NCBI GenBank assembly: GCA_030529445.1
Contig: JAUMWW010000014.1
Span: 1-64,000 of the forward strand
Length of the DNA stretch: 64,000 bases
Direction: 5' to 3'
Origin: Johnsonella sp.
Lineage (GTDB): Bacteria; Bacillota; Clostridia; Lachnospirales; Lachnospiraceae
The position numbers and the translations under genes were made by a program. Numbering within the stretch: position 1 is the stretch's first letter; every line of letters begins with the position of its first letter. The notes beneath the pieces were generated by a model. That model saw nothing but the letters and a program-made list of their open reading frames with translations. It did no database searches and had not been told where the DNA came from. Below are positions 51,872-60,453 of the stretch, piece after piece.

Positions 51872-52691
51872 AGCGGTATCGGTGCTGATTTCCGTATATG
51901 AAAAAGAAGAGCCGAGCTACCTCAAAAGAGCGCTCGAAAGCCTGATGGAGCAGGAATGTCTGCCGGATGAGATCGTGCTCGTCAAGGACGGAAGGCTGGG
52001 AGAGGAGCTGGAGGGCGTAATTTCCGAATTTAAAGAGCGCTGCCCCCTGCTTAAGCTTGTGGAGCTTCCGCAGAATGTGCAGCTCGGGCGTGCTCTTGCC
52101 CGGGGGCTTAGCTCATGCAGCTTTGAACTCGTGGCGAGGATGGACAGCGACGATATCGCGCTGCCCGGGCGACTCTTGCTGCAAAAGCGTTTTATGGAAG
52201 CCAATCCGGATATCTCCGCCTGCGGGGGGAATATCGCCGAATTTCAGGAGGAATCCGAGATTTTAAGAGTCAAGCATATGCCGCAGAGCAACGAGGCGCT
52301 CCGCGCCTATGCAAAGCTGAGAAATCCGCTGAATCATATGACGGTGATGTTCAGGAAGAAGGATATAGAAGCGGTCGGCGGATATCTGCATTTTCCGGGA
52401 CTGGAAGATTACTATCTTTGGAGCAGGCTGCTGGCAGGAGGATTTAAAATTGCAAATCTCGATGAGATCTTGGTGGAAGCAAGGCTCGGAAGAGGATTTT
52501 CACATAGGAGAGGAGGCTTTGCCTATTTTTTAGGCTTTTGCCGGCTCAGAAACGAGCAAAGAAGGCTCGGGCTTCTTAATCCTTTGGAATGGCTGAGAGC
52601 AATTTTTGTCAGCGCAATCGTCTGTCTGGCTCCCGCCGGGTTAAGAGAGGGGCTCTACCGGATGATAAGAAAAAAAAATAAAAAGGAATGA
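51846..52691 (+). CDS. Family 2 glycosyltransferase
   Basis: 281 residues, GT-A fold: SVLISVYEKEEPSYLKRALE, DEIVLVKDG, and metal-binding ELVARMDSDDIALPGRLLLQ; LRNPLNHMTVMFRKKDIEAV and GLEDYYLWSRLL complete the acceptor side. A C-terminal hydrophobic helix (WLRAIFVSAIVCLAPAGL) probably associates with the membrane. The TTG at 51846 has AAAGG six nt upstream; the ATG at 51852 is the alternative. It adds a sugar to the lipid-linked repeat unit. Last gene of the locus, before a strong terminator. Confidence 0.9.
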   Translation: MKMEHINHKAVSVLISVYEKEEPSYLKRALESLMEQECLPDEIVLVKDGRLGEELEGVISEFKERCPLLKLVELPQNVQLGRALARGLSSCSFELVARMDSDDIALPGRLLLQKRFMEANPDISACGGNIAEFQEESEILRVKHMPQSNEALRAYAKLRNPLNHMTVMFRKKDIEAVGGYLHFPGLEDYYLWSRLLAGGFKIANLDEILVEARLGRGFSHRRGGFAYFLGFCRLRNEQRRLGLLNPLEWLRAIFVSAIVCLAPAGLREGLYRMIRKKNKKE

Positions 52692-52705
52692 ATTCCTAAA
52701 AGAAA

Positions 52706-52738
52706 AGGAAGCTTGGATATCGCCTATCCAAGCTTCCT
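52706..52738. terminator. Bidirectional intrinsic terminator
   Basis: Perfect 14-bp stem AGGAAGCTTGGATA (52706-52719) / 52725-52738 with a 5-nt loop; T-rich on both sides. It separates the polysaccharide locus from the convergent lysozyme gene. Confidence 0.9.
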
Positions 52739-52787
52739 GATTTTATGCCTTTTTAGGATTTGCTTTTTTGTATTGCCTGCTTTAGCC

Positions 52788-54221
52788 TTAGGGAGAGAGG
52801 GGAGGAGAGGAAAGAGAAACGGAGCTCAGGGAGGAACTGCCCGGTCTGAGCGCTCCGCTGCTCTCGATGAGATAGTCTACACCCTCCCAGTTTAATGAGG
52901 TATTTGCGAGCATATGCCCGTCTTTTTCAAGGAAATACCTCGTATCGCCGAGAGTGAGCATACCGGTCTGCATGCGTCCGGAAGCATCGAGATAATACCA
53001 GAGCTCCCGATCTTTTATCCAACCGGTCTGCATTGCTCCCGAAGAGGAAAGGTAGTACCAGCTGTTCTTATCCTTGATCCAGCCGGTTTGCATTGCTCCC
53101 TTTTCGCCGAGGTAGTACCAGCTCTCTTTGTCTTTGATCCAGCCGGTCTGCATGCGGGAGTTTTGATCGAAATAATACCAGGTATTATTTTCGAAAATCC
53201 AGCCTTTTTTGGAAGAGGAGGCTTCGCCGCCTTGCCCCGGCGAGGGAGAGAGTTTGGTACTTGATCCCTGTCCGGAGGCGGTATCGCCCGGTCCTCCCGG
53301 CACGGGAGAGGTATCTCCCGGTCCCTGCGTCAAGGGAGAGGCTCCGGATTCTTTTGCGAAAGAAGCATCTTCTTCCGAGGATTGCAGGGCATAGTTTTTA
53401 TAATGGTAGATCCGCCCGGCTATTTTTCTGCTGATATTCTTCGGTATGATATCGCTGAAATCCTTATATTGAAAATTAATATCCACTTTTCCTTTGATGC
53501 CTCTGATGCTTCCTTCGCTCGTAGCCTGCCAGATGGCGGGCTTATTGTACTTATGGAGCTTATGGTATCTGGCAACCCAGACATCAAGCTCTTTTAAAGC
53601 ATTCAGGTCAAATTTCGTAGAAAACCAGTAATCGCTTGCATAGAGCATAGGATGATAGCCGGCATCCTTGATTTTTTTCGTAAAGGCGAGAATGATCCGA
53701 CTCAGCTCGTCCTTGCTGAGCTTGCCGTGTGCGGTCTCGTCCTCGATATCGTATGCGACGGGATAGGATACGGGATAGTCCTTGATGAGGTTGAGCACAT
53801 AATCTGCCTCCGCCTCCGCCTGTTCCACATTTTCGGCATAGGAATAAATATATATCCCAAGAGCGATACCCGCTTTTGCCGCCTCTCTCGCATTATAATG
53901 AAATTTCGGGTCGGGTTTGTTGGGGTAGCCTGTTCCTATCATTGCAAATTTTACATCGTCTTTTGCCACTTCTTTCCAGTCTATTTCGCCCTGCCAATGT
54001 GAAACATCAATGCCTCTTGCATGTATGCCGTCGATGCTCGAACCGTCAAAGAGCTTATATCGTCCGGGAGCCTGGCTGGTCCAAATATCCGCTCTGGCAG
54101 CCGTATTTGCAGCCTCGAGACCGATCAAAAGAAAGAAGAGAGCCAAGAGAATAAGCGCAGAGCCTCTGCGCTTATTCAAAATGGCAGATAATGCACCATG
54201 TTTTTTTTGTTTAAATTTCAT
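52788..54221 (-). CDS. GH25 lysozyme with cell-wall repeats
   Basis: 477 residues: signal/anchor helix (ALILLALFFLLIGLEAANTA), GH25 catalytic domain (HARGIDVSHWQGEIDWKEVA; DIED as the catalytic acidic pair near residue 165; DINFQYKDF), a linker with tandem SPLTQGPGD/SPVPGGPGD/ASGQG repeats, and about six cell-wall-binding repeats (WIKDKESWYYLGEKGAMQTG, WIKDKNSWYYLSSSGAMQTG). It cleaves the glycan chain of peptidoglycan, for autolysis or competition. Starts two bases after the stop of the upstream repeat-protein gene, whose end supplies GAGGTAAAG, so translation is coupled. Confidence 0.94.
   Translation of the reverse strand: MKFKQKKHGALSAILNKRRGSALILLALFFLLIGLEAANTAARADIWTSQAPGRYKLFDGSSIDGIHARGIDVSHWQGEIDWKEVAKDDVKFAMIGTGYPNKPDPKFHYNAREAAKAGIALGIYIYSYAENVEQAEAEADYVLNLIKDYPVSYPVAYDIEDETAHGKLSKDELSRIILAFTKKIKDAGYHPMLYASDYWFSTKFDLNALKELDVWVARYHKLHKYNKPAIWQATSEGSIRGIKGKVDINFQYKDFSDIIPKNISRKIAGRIYHYKNYALQSSEEDASFAKESGASPLTQGPGDTSPVPGGPGDTASGQGSSTKLSPSPGQGGEASSSKKGWIFENNTWYYFDQNSRMQTGWIKDKESWYYLGEKGAMQTGWIKDKNSWYYLSSSGAMQTGWIKDRELWYYLDASGRMQTGMLTLGDTRYFLEKDGHMLANTSLNWEGVDYLIESSGALRPGSSSLSSVSLSSPPLSP
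52921..53220 (-). repeat. 60-nt tandem repeats coding for cell-wall-binding modules
   Basis: Five aligned units of exactly 60 nt; each carries (plus strand) a TAATACCA/TAGTACCA block 10 nt in and a CCAGCCGGTCTGCATTGCTC-like block near its end. Nucleotide similarity between units at 52981-53160 is high, implying recent duplication. Confidence 0.85.
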
Positions 54222-54223
54222 CT

Positions 54224-55411
54224 TTACCTCGGTCCTTCGGTTTGCCCGGCTTTTAAGCCGGAGCCTGTATTGGAGGAATTTGAGTCGGGATTATTCTGGG
54301 AGGGGCTTGCGGAGGAAGAAGGAGAGCCTCCCTCCGAGGAGGAAGAGCTGTTTCCCGAAGAGCTGCCGCCCGAAGAGGAATCGCTGCTGATCGGAGCCTT
54401 GCTTCCGGAGCCGTTTCCCGAAGAACTGCCCGGTCCCGCATTTCCGGAAGACTGATTTCCGGAATTTCCCGACTGATTATTTTTTGAGGATCCGGATCCT
54501 GCGGGATTGGAAAAATTATTTCCCGATCCGGGAGCCGAATTTGCGGTATAAATCTGGTTGCTGTTGATATTTGTGGAATCGGCAACGCCGTTTGCATCAA
54601 AGGTATAGGAGCTTCCGTCGATATTGAGCGTCTGTCCGACGATCATTTTTCCTTCGCTGTTTAAGTAGTAGTACTTATTATTCGCCTTTACCCAACCTTT
54701 TTGCATATGCCCGTTGCTGTTGAAGAAATACCAGTATCCGTCAATCTGCTTCCAGTTATAGACCATTTTACCGAGGTTTGCGCTGTCATTGGGCTCCATA
54801 TAGTATTTATTGGTTCCGTCATTGAGCCATCCGGTCTTCATAACGCCCTTGGTATCGAGGTAGTAATAGTTATTATCGATCTGCTGCCATCCGGTAAGCA
54901 TCTTTCCGTCGGAAGCAAGATAGTACCAGCTGTCTCCGACCTTGGTCCAGCCGAAAGCACATCTGCCGTCGGGCTTAAAATAATACCAGTGATTGTCGAT
55001 TGGTCTCCATCCTACGGTGAGTGCGCCGGCGCTTCTCATATAATAATAATTATTGTCTATTTTCAGCCAACTGCTTTGCACAAGAGAGCCGTCATCAAGA
55101 TTATAATACCAGACATTATCAACCTTTACCCAGCCGATATTCATGATTCCGTTGGATTTGAAATAATACCACTTATTATTGATCTTCTTCCAGCCCGTGC
55201 ACATCAGTCCGGTGGAAAGATCCATGTAATAATAGCCGTCCGTTGTCTTTATCCAGCCCTTATGCCTCTGCCCGTCCTTATCCAGATATACCCAGCTTCC
55301 GTCCACCTCCTGCCATTTGCTGGCTGCAAAGCTGTTTACATAAAAGCATGCAAGCAGCAGAGAAGTCAGGGTGAATCCTGCCAGAAAAAGCCGAATGTTT
55401 TTTCTTTTCAT
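54224..55411 (-). CDS. Secreted cell-wall repeat protein with Ser/Gly/Asn-rich tail
   Basis: 395 residues: signal peptide (IRLFLAGFTLTSLLLACFYV), then roughly eleven consecutive cell-wall-binding repeats filling residues ~30-280 (WKKINNKWYYFKSNGIMNIG, WQQIDNNYYYLDTKGVMKTG), then a ~110-residue disordered tail of Ser, Gly, Asn and Pro (GSSKNNQSGNSGNQSSG). No catalytic domain. The order, repeats first and low complexity last, is the reverse of the usual choline-binding protein layout. Two bases separate it from the GH25 lysozyme gene, so the two are one transcript. An extended -10 (TGCTATAAT) lies upstream. Confidence 0.9.
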   Translation of the reverse strand: MKRKNIRLFLAGFTLTSLLLACFYVNSFAASKWQEVDGSWVYLDKDGQRHKGWIKTTDGYYYMDLSTGLMCTGWKKINNKWYYFKSNGIMNIGWVKVDNVWYYNLDDGSLVQSSWLKIDNNYYYMRSAGALTVGWRPIDNHWYYFKPDGRCAFGWTKVGDSWYYLASDGKMLTGWQQIDNNYYYLDTKGVMKTGWLNDGTNKYYMEPNDSANLGKMVYNWKQIDGYWYFFNSNGHMQKGWVKANNKYYYLNSEGKMIVGQTLNIDGSSYTFDANGVADSTNINSNQIYTANSAPGSGNNFSNPAGSGSSKNNQSGNSGNQSSGNAGPGSSSGNGSGSKAPISSDSSSGGSSSGNSSSSSEGGSPSSSASPSQNNPDSNSSNTGSGLKAGQTEGPR

Positions 55412-55454
55412 GATATAAAATACCCCCGTGATTTTTCAAATATTCTAGAAAAAC

Positions 55455-55463
55455 ATTATAGCA
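55455..55463 (-). promoter_or_regulatory. Extended -10 promoter of the repeat protein-lysozyme operon
   Basis: Minus strand TGCTATAAT (55463-55455), perfect extended -10, with a weak TTTTAA at the -35 distance (17-nt spacer). Confidence 0.6.
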
Positions 55464-55577
55464 CTGAGACAGGATGATTAAAAGTACAAGCGTCATAAAT
55501 ATTTATTAATTAAAATACAGATTTTAAAATTTACATAAAAAATAATGAATATCCGCATTTTCCGCTTTAATCTATAG

Positions 55578-55583
55578 TATAAT
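55578..55583 (+). promoter_or_regulatory. -10 element of msrAB
   Basis: Consensus TATAAT, 56 nt upstream of the msrAB start; no good -35 is visible. Confidence 0.4.
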
Positions 55584-55639
55584 GCTTCCTGCAAAGGCGT
55601 GAGAGCGCCGGTGAATAAAGAAGTAAAGAAGGTTGGCAA

Positions 55640-56809
55640 ATGATAAGAAAAGAAAACATAAGCAAAACATTGCTGCTTTTTGCGGCAATAGGAATGGTTT
55701 CTACCGCCTGTACTCCGGGGGCGGCGGTAAATGCCGGGGCTTCCTCGGGGCATGCGGAAAAAGCGGAAGAAACAAAGGGAAATGATCGGGCGGAGGCTGC
55801 CCAAGCCGCCGATAAAGCGGAGGAAAAGAAAATGACGGAGGGAGAGGATGAGATGAAGCAAAACAAGGAATTGAAAGAGATTTATTTGGCAGGCGGCTGC
55901 TTTTGGGGGCTGGAAGCCTATATGAAGAAGGTATACGGCGTAGAGGATTCGATCAGCGGGTATGCAAACGGAAACACGGAGAATCCCTCCTATGAGGATC
56001 TGATTTACCGTCATAGCGGGCATGCGGAGACGGTAAAGGTGGTATATGATCCGAATGAGGTCAGCCTCAAGGTGCTTTTAAAATACTATCTGCGCGTCGT
56101 GGATCCGACGAGCGTGAACCGTCAGGGCAATGACAGCGGCGTGCAATACAGAACGGGAATTTATTATACCGATGCGCAGGAGGAAGAGATCATCCGCTCT
56201 GTTCTCGACAAGGAACAGGAAAACTATGAAAAGCCCATCGTAATCGAGGTGATGCCTCTAGAGCATTTTTATATGGCGGAGGATTATCATCAGGATTATC
56301 TGGAAAAGAACCCGGGAGGCTACTGCCATATCAATCTTGCGGAAGCAAATCAGCCGGTAATCGACGAGGAGAAATACCGGAGACCGAGCGATGAGGAGCT
56401 CAAGGAGAGATTGACGGAGATTCAGTACAGGGTTGCTGTGGAGAATGATACGGAGCGGGCATTTACCAATGAATACTGGGACAGCTTCGAGAAGGGAATC
56501 TATGTCGATATCGCAACGGGAGAGCCCCTCTTCTCATCGAAGGATAAGTTTTCTTCGGGCTGCGGCTGGCCGAGCTTTGCAAAGCCGATTGCGAAAGAGG
56601 TCATAAGCTACCATGAGGATCTGAGCTTTAACATGAAGAGAACCGAGGTGAGAAGCAGAGTGGGAAATATTCATCTCGGGCATGTATTCGAGGACGGTCC
56701 GAAGGAGTTGGGAGGACTCAGATACTGCATTAACGGAGCGGCGATCCGCTTTATTCCCTATGAAGATATGGAAGCAGAAGGATACGCCTATCTTCTGGGT
56801 ATTTTTTAA
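55640..56809 (+). CDS. msrAB: Lipoprotein methionine sulfoxide reductase A/B fusion
   Basis: 389 residues: lipobox VSTAC (Cys at about residue 20), an Ala/Glu/Lys-rich tether, MsrA domain ([18 protein letters not shown] with the catalytic Cys; YSGHAETV-type [16 protein letters not shown]), then MsrB domain ([34 protein letters not shown] with the catalytic Cys). It repairs both S- and R-methionine sulfoxide in surface proteins. The MsrB domain lacks the zinc CxxC pairs, as in other extracellular MsrAB fusions, and MsrA has GCFWG. Single-gene unit. Confidence 0.95.
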   Translation: MIRKENISKTLLLFAAIGMVSTACTPGAAVNAGASSGHAEKAEETKGNDRAEAAQAADKAEEKKMTEGEDEMKQNKELKEIYLAGGCFWGLEAYMKKVYGVEDSISGYANGNTENPSYEDLIYRHSGHAETVKVVYDPNEVSLKVLLKYYLRVVDPTSVNRQGNDSGVQYRTGIYYTDAQEEEIIRSVLDKEQENYEKPIVIEVMPLEHFYMAEDYHQDYLEKNPGGYCHINLAEANQPVIDEEKYRRPSDEELKERLTEIQYRVAVENDTERAFTNEYWDSFEKGIYVDIATGEPLFSSKDKFSSGCGWPSFAKPIAKEVISYHEDLSFNMKRTEVRSRVGNIHLGHVFEDGPKELGGLRYCINGAAIRFIPYEDMEAEGYAYLLGIF

Positions 56810-56824
56810 GAATAAAAACGAGAA

Positions 56825-56860
56825 AAAAGAAGCTCTCTTCGGAAAAAGAGGGCTTCTTTT
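56825..56860. terminator. Bidirectional terminator between msrAB and aroC
   Basis: Stem of 15 bp with one G-T wobble, arms 56825-56839 and 56846-56860, 6-nt loop; A/T ends give T runs in both directions. Confidence 0.85.
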
Positions 56861-56863
56861 GAT

Positions 56864-57982
56864 TTAATCGGAAGAGTCTTTGTTTTGATAGATCTTTTTC
56901 AGATAATCCATCTTTGCATGCATACCCATAAACATCAGATCAAGTATGGTCAAAGCGACCATGCATTCGATTACCACGACCGCGCGGGGGACGATCACCG
57001 GGTCATGCCGTCCCTTGAGCTCGATATCTACGGGAGAAAGACTGCTGTCGAGGGTTCGCTGCGCTATGCCTATGGAAGGCGTCGGCTTGACGGCGGCATT
57101 GATGATCAAGGTGCTTCCGTCGGAGATGCCTCCGAGAATGCCTCCCGCATTATTGCTTTCTTTGGAGACTTTCACCTCCTGCTCCTTTTCGGATAAGATG
57201 AAGGCATCGTTATGCATGCTGCCGAGCATTCTGGCGCAAGCAAAGCCGGAGCCGAACTCCACGCCCTTTACCGCGCCTATGCTCATGATTGCTTTAGCAA
57301 GCTCGGCATCGAGCTTATCCGCCACGGGCTCTCCCACTCCGGCGGGAAGCCCCCTGACGATGCAGCTGATGATGCCTCCGGCGGAATCTTTGCTCTTAAT
57401 CAGTTCTTCAATATACTGCCCCGCAATATAAGAGGCTTTGAGATCCGGCATATAAAGCGGGTTTTTCATGCAGTCCTCGGAATTGAAGTCTTTGACGGAT
57501 ACCGGTCCTATGCTCTGCGTAAATGCGAAAACTTCGATGCCGAGTTCTTTTAAGATCTTGGCGGCGACCGCCCCGCCCATCACACGGGAGAGGGTTTCTC
57601 TGCCTGAGCTTCGCCCGCCTCCCCGATGATCGCGAAAGCCGTATTTCATCCGGCTGCTGTAGTCGGCATGCCCGGGACGGTAGATTTCCGAGAGTTCCTC
57701 ATATTCCGAAGGGTTCATATCCGTGTTTTTGGCAATCAGGGCAATCGGGGCGCCGGTGGTTTTTCCGAGATAGACGCCGGAGAGGATGCGGCAGAGATCC
57801 TCTTCTCTGCGCCCGGTGGAGAAGCGGCTTTGCCCGGGCTTTCTCCTGTCGAGATAGGGCTGGATATCGCTTTCCGAAAGGGAAAGCCCTGCCGGGCATC
57901 CGTCGATTACCGCGCCGAGAGCTTGCCCGTGAGATTCGCCGAAGGTGGAGAGGCGAAAGAGCTTACCGAATATCGATCCCAT
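56864..57982 (-). CDS. aroC: Chorismate synthase
   Basis: 372 residues: GKLFRLSTFGESHGQALGAV, DRRKPGQSRFSTGRREED, FRDHRGGGRSSGRETLSRVMG, GFACARMLGSMHNDAF and FKPTPSI-type VKPTPSIGIAQRTL are family signatures. It makes chorismate from EPSP using reduced FMN. Other aro genes are not in the window. It starts one base after the lactonase stop on the minus strand, so the two are likely co-transcribed. Confidence 0.96.
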   Translation of the reverse strand: MGSIFGKLFRLSTFGESHGQALGAVIDGCPAGLSLSESDIQPYLDRRKPGQSRFSTGRREEDLCRILSGVYLGKTTGAPIALIAKNTDMNPSEYEELSEIYRPGHADYSSRMKYGFRDHRGGGRSSGRETLSRVMGGAVAAKILKELGIEVFAFTQSIGPVSVKDFNSEDCMKNPLYMPDLKASYIAGQYIEELIKSKDSAGGIISCIVRGLPAGVGEPVADKLDAELAKAIMSIGAVKGVEFGSGFACARMLGSMHNDAFILSEKEQEVKVSKESNNAGGILGGISDGSTLIINAAVKPTPSIGIAQRTLDSSLSPVDIELKGRHDPVIVPRAVVVIECMVALTILDLMFMGMHAKMDYLKKIYQNKDSSD

Positions 57983-57983
57983 A

Positions 57984-59054
57984 TCATGCCCCCTGTATTT
58001 CGACGATCACGCAGCAATTGGGCTGGTTCACCTTGATTCCGTTTGCGCTCATGACCAGCAGATCCCTCTCATAATCCACGCTGAAGAAGGTAATCGTGCC
58101 GCTTTCATGGTTGATGGAGGCGATATGGCGGTTATCCGGAAAGATATCCATATCTTTCGGGTATTCGCCGCTGATCGGAAGGCAGAACTTCGGAGAGAGA
58201 AGCCCGGTATCCGCATCTCTTGAAAAAAGGCTGACCGCGTTATCCCCCGCATTTGCGCAAAAAAGATGCCGATTATCCGCAGTAAGCACAATACAGGTTG
58301 CCGCCGTCATCCCGGAGGAAACCTTGCAGCAGGTGGAGGAAATGGTCTGAATCTTTTCGATATCGGGGCTGCGCTTGGACTTATCATAAGAATAAGTAAA
58401 CACATCAATCGTGTTTTTCAGCTCGTACATCAGATAAAGGTATTTTCCGTCTGCGGAAAAGAGAAAGGTCTTCGGTGCGGAGTTGATATCACAGGGAAGA
58501 ATATCGGCAAGCAAAAGCTGATGATCCGTCCGGTTAAAGCGGTAAATCTTGATCTGATCCAGTCCGAGATCCGCCGCCATAACGAAGTTGCCGTCCGGGG
58601 TCAGCTTGGTGCAGCTTACATGAGGTCTGAAATTGCGCTCTGCAATGGAGCCGAGCCCGTGATGGTAAATGCCCTCGAGGATTTCTCCGACGGAGCCGTC
58701 CGGATTTAAGGAAAGCACGGTCAGCTTGCCATCATGGTAGCCGGAGACGAAGATATACTTGTCTTCGGGATCGGTAGAGAGGTGGCAACCTCTCATCCCC
58801 TTGATCTTGGCGGAGTTTAAGCGGCTGATGGAGCCGTTTTCCATGATGCGGAAGGCAACCACGCCCTCGTCGGCGATAGAGTAGAGCGTCTTCTTGTCAT
58901 GGGAAACGATGAGGTAGGAGGAATTGTCCACGGCGACTTCACAGCGTTTTTTGAATGCCCCCTTCTCCATATCCACATCATAAACGGTAATGCCTTTTGC
59001 TTCTCCGGTGTAGGAGTAGGAACCTACATATGCCATATATTTCTTTTTCATCAT
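57984..59054 (-). CDS. Lactonase-family seven-bladed beta-propeller (6-phosphogluconolactonase-like)
   Basis: 356 residues resembling YbhE/Pgl: MAYVGSYSYTGEAKGITVYD, ELSFHVSV-type FRPHVSCTKLTPDGNFVMAA, DLGLDQIKIYRFN, PKTFLFSADGKYLYLMYELK, ATCIVLTADNRHLFCANAGD and IFPDNRHIASINHESGTITF, each a propeller blade. Enzymes of this family hydrolyse 6-phosphogluconolactone, but many Lachnospiraceae members are untested. No signal peptide. Upstream of aroC on the same strand. Confidence 0.85.
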   Translation of the reverse strand: MMKKKYMAYVGSYSYTGEAKGITVYDVDMEKGAFKKRCEVAVDNSSYLIVSHDKKTLYSIADEGVVAFRIMENGSISRLNSAKIKGMRGCHLSTDPEDKYIFVSGYHDGKLTVLSLNPDGSVGEILEGIYHHGLGSIAERNFRPHVSCTKLTPDGNFVMAADLGLDQIKIYRFNRTDHQLLLADILPCDINSAPKTFLFSADGKYLYLMYELKNTIDVFTYSYDKSKRSPDIEKIQTISSTCCKVSSGMTAATCIVLTADNRHLFCANAGDNAVSLFSRDADTGLLSPKFCLPISGEYPKDMDIFPDNRHIASINHESGTITFFSVDYERDLLVMSANGIKVNQPNCCVIVEIQGA

Positions 59055-59168
59055 ATTTCTCCCAAAATTCGGTAAAAAATTTTATTGGATAAATGCCCTG
59101 TTTAAGCCGAATACGGGCATTTTCTAAAGTGATTTTAAAAGTATATCATATATAATCTCAAAAATCTA

Positions 59169-59196
59169 TTGACAGCACCCGTTTATCTTGCATAAT
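59169..59196 (+). promoter_or_regulatory. Promoter of potABCD
   Basis: Consensus TTGACA (59169-59174), 16-nt spacer, CATAAT (59191-59196). It leaves a ~165-nt untranslated leader before potA. Confidence 0.6.
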
Positions 59197-59248
59197 TATA
59201 TGAGTAGATATTGGGAAGGCGCATGTCGGAAAGCGGAAATTTTCAGAA

Positions 59249-59280
59249 AGGCGCCGGGGATGAAAGATCCCGTCCCGGTA
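59249..59280 (+). promoter_or_regulatory. Terminator-like hairpin in the potA leader
   Basis: GCGCCGGGGAT, a short GAAAG loop, then ATCCCGTCCCGG followed by TATTTTTT. The upstream GGCGC (about 59220) could pair with GCGCC and compete with the hairpin, an arrangement suggestive of attenuation. It matches no riboswitch class I know. Confidence 0.45.
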
Positions 59281-59367
59281 TTTTTTCTTGCATATGACAG
59301 GGAGGAAAGAAAGAGAGTTCTTTTTTGATTCCCGCTTTCTATGCGTACTAAATTTTAAAAAGGAGAC

Positions 59368-60453
59368 ATGGAGAAGATGGATAAGCCGCTTGTTGATTTA
59401 AGGCATATTTACAAGAGCTATGACGGTGAGCTTGTTTTGGATGATTTTAATCTGAGCATACCGCAGAACTCGTTTTTGACCTTACTTGGACCCTCCGGTT
59501 GTGGGAAAACAACCACGTTAAGAATAATAGGCGGCTTCGAGCGAGCCGATAAGGGGCAGGTCATCTTCGACGGAGAGGATATTTCCAATATCCCTCCCAA
59601 TAAGAGAAATCTGAATACCGTATTTCAGAAATACGCTTTATTTCCCCATATGAATATTGCGGAGAATATCGCATTCGGATTGAAAATAAAGAATAAGTCG
59701 AAAGCCTATATTGACGATAAGATCAAGTATGCGCTCAAGCTCGTGAATCTGGACGGCTATGAAAAGAGAGATGTCAATTCTCTTTCGGGAGGGCAGCAGC
59801 AGCGTATCGCAATCGCAAGGGCGATCGTAAACGAGCCGAAGCTGCTTTTGCTCGATGAGCCTTTGGGAGCGCTGGACCTGAAGCTTCGGCAGGATATGCA
59901 GTATGAACTGATACGGCTCAAAAACGAGCTGGGAATTACCTTTATTTATGTCACCCATGATCAGGAAGAGGCGTTGACGATGTCGGATACCATCGTGGTG
60001 ATCAATCAGGGCTATATTCAGCAGATGGGAACGCCGGAGCAGATTTATAACGAGCCCAACTGCGCGTTTGTTGCGGACTTTATCGGCGAATCCAATATTG
60101 TTCCGGCGACGATGCTCAAGGATGAGCTGGTTGAGATCTTCGGCGCGAAATTCCCCTGCGTGGACAAGGGATTCGGAATCAATAAGCCGGTAGATGCCGT
60201 GATCAGACCGGAGGATATCGATCTTGTCGATCCCGAGCAGGGAAGGCTTATGGGAGTGGTAAGCCATGTGATTTTCAAAGGCGTCCATTATGAGATGGAA
60301 GTGACCACTCCGGACGGCTATGAATGGCTCGTGCATTCGACCGACCTTTCTCCCGTCGGGAAAAAGGTGGGAATATCGGTAGATCCCTTCAATATACAGA
60401 TCATGAATAAGCCGGAATCGGAGGATGAGGAGGCGCTCGGAGTAGATGAATAA
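59368..60453 (+). CDS. potA: Spermidine/putrescine ABC transporter ATPase
   Basis: 361 residues: Walker [22 protein letters not shown]-loop [20 protein letters not shown], signature [15 protein letters not shown], Walker [21 protein letters not shown], and H-loop [18 protein letters not shown]; a C-terminal TOBE domain follows. It drives import of polyamines with PotB, PotC and PotD. AAAAGGAGAC precedes the ATG closely; the ATG nine bases later is an alternative. Overlaps potB by 8 nt. Confidence 0.96.
   Translation: MEKMDKPLVDLRHIYKSYDGELVLDDFNLSIPQNSFLTLLGPSGCGKTTTLRIIGGFERADKGQVIFDGEDISNIPPNKRNLNTVFQKYALFPHMNIAENIAFGLKIKNKSKAYIDDKIKYALKLVNLDGYEKRDVNSLSGGQQQRIAIARAIVNEPKLLLLDEPLGALDLKLRQDMQYELIRLKNELGITFIYVTHDQEEALTMSDTIVVINQGYIQQMGTPEQIYNEPNCAFVADFIGESNIVPATMLKDELVEIFGAKFPCVDKGFGINKPVDAVIRPEDIDLVDPEQGRLMGVVSHVIFKGVHYEMEVTTPDGYEWLVHSTDLSPVGKKVGISVDPFNIQIMNKPESEDEEALGVDE

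Larger units (their letters stand above)
59055..59367. other. Divergent intergenic region and potA leader (313 nt)
   Basis: Contains the potABCD promoter (59169-59196) and a long leader with a terminator-like hairpin (59249-59280). Nothing coding was found. The minus-strand side, upstream of the lactonase gene, is AT-rich without a convincing promoter. Confidence 0.6.

Noticed and set aside
52921..53220. CRISPR-like regular repeats
   Set aside because: The 60-nt periodicity is coding (20-residue wall-binding modules) and lies inside the lysozyme gene; there are no spacers.
59197..59367. Known riboswitch in the potA leader
   Set aside because: Compared by eye with guanidine, fluoride, ZTP, c-di-GMP, TPP and manganese riboswitch signatures; none fits, so it is listed only as a candidate leader.
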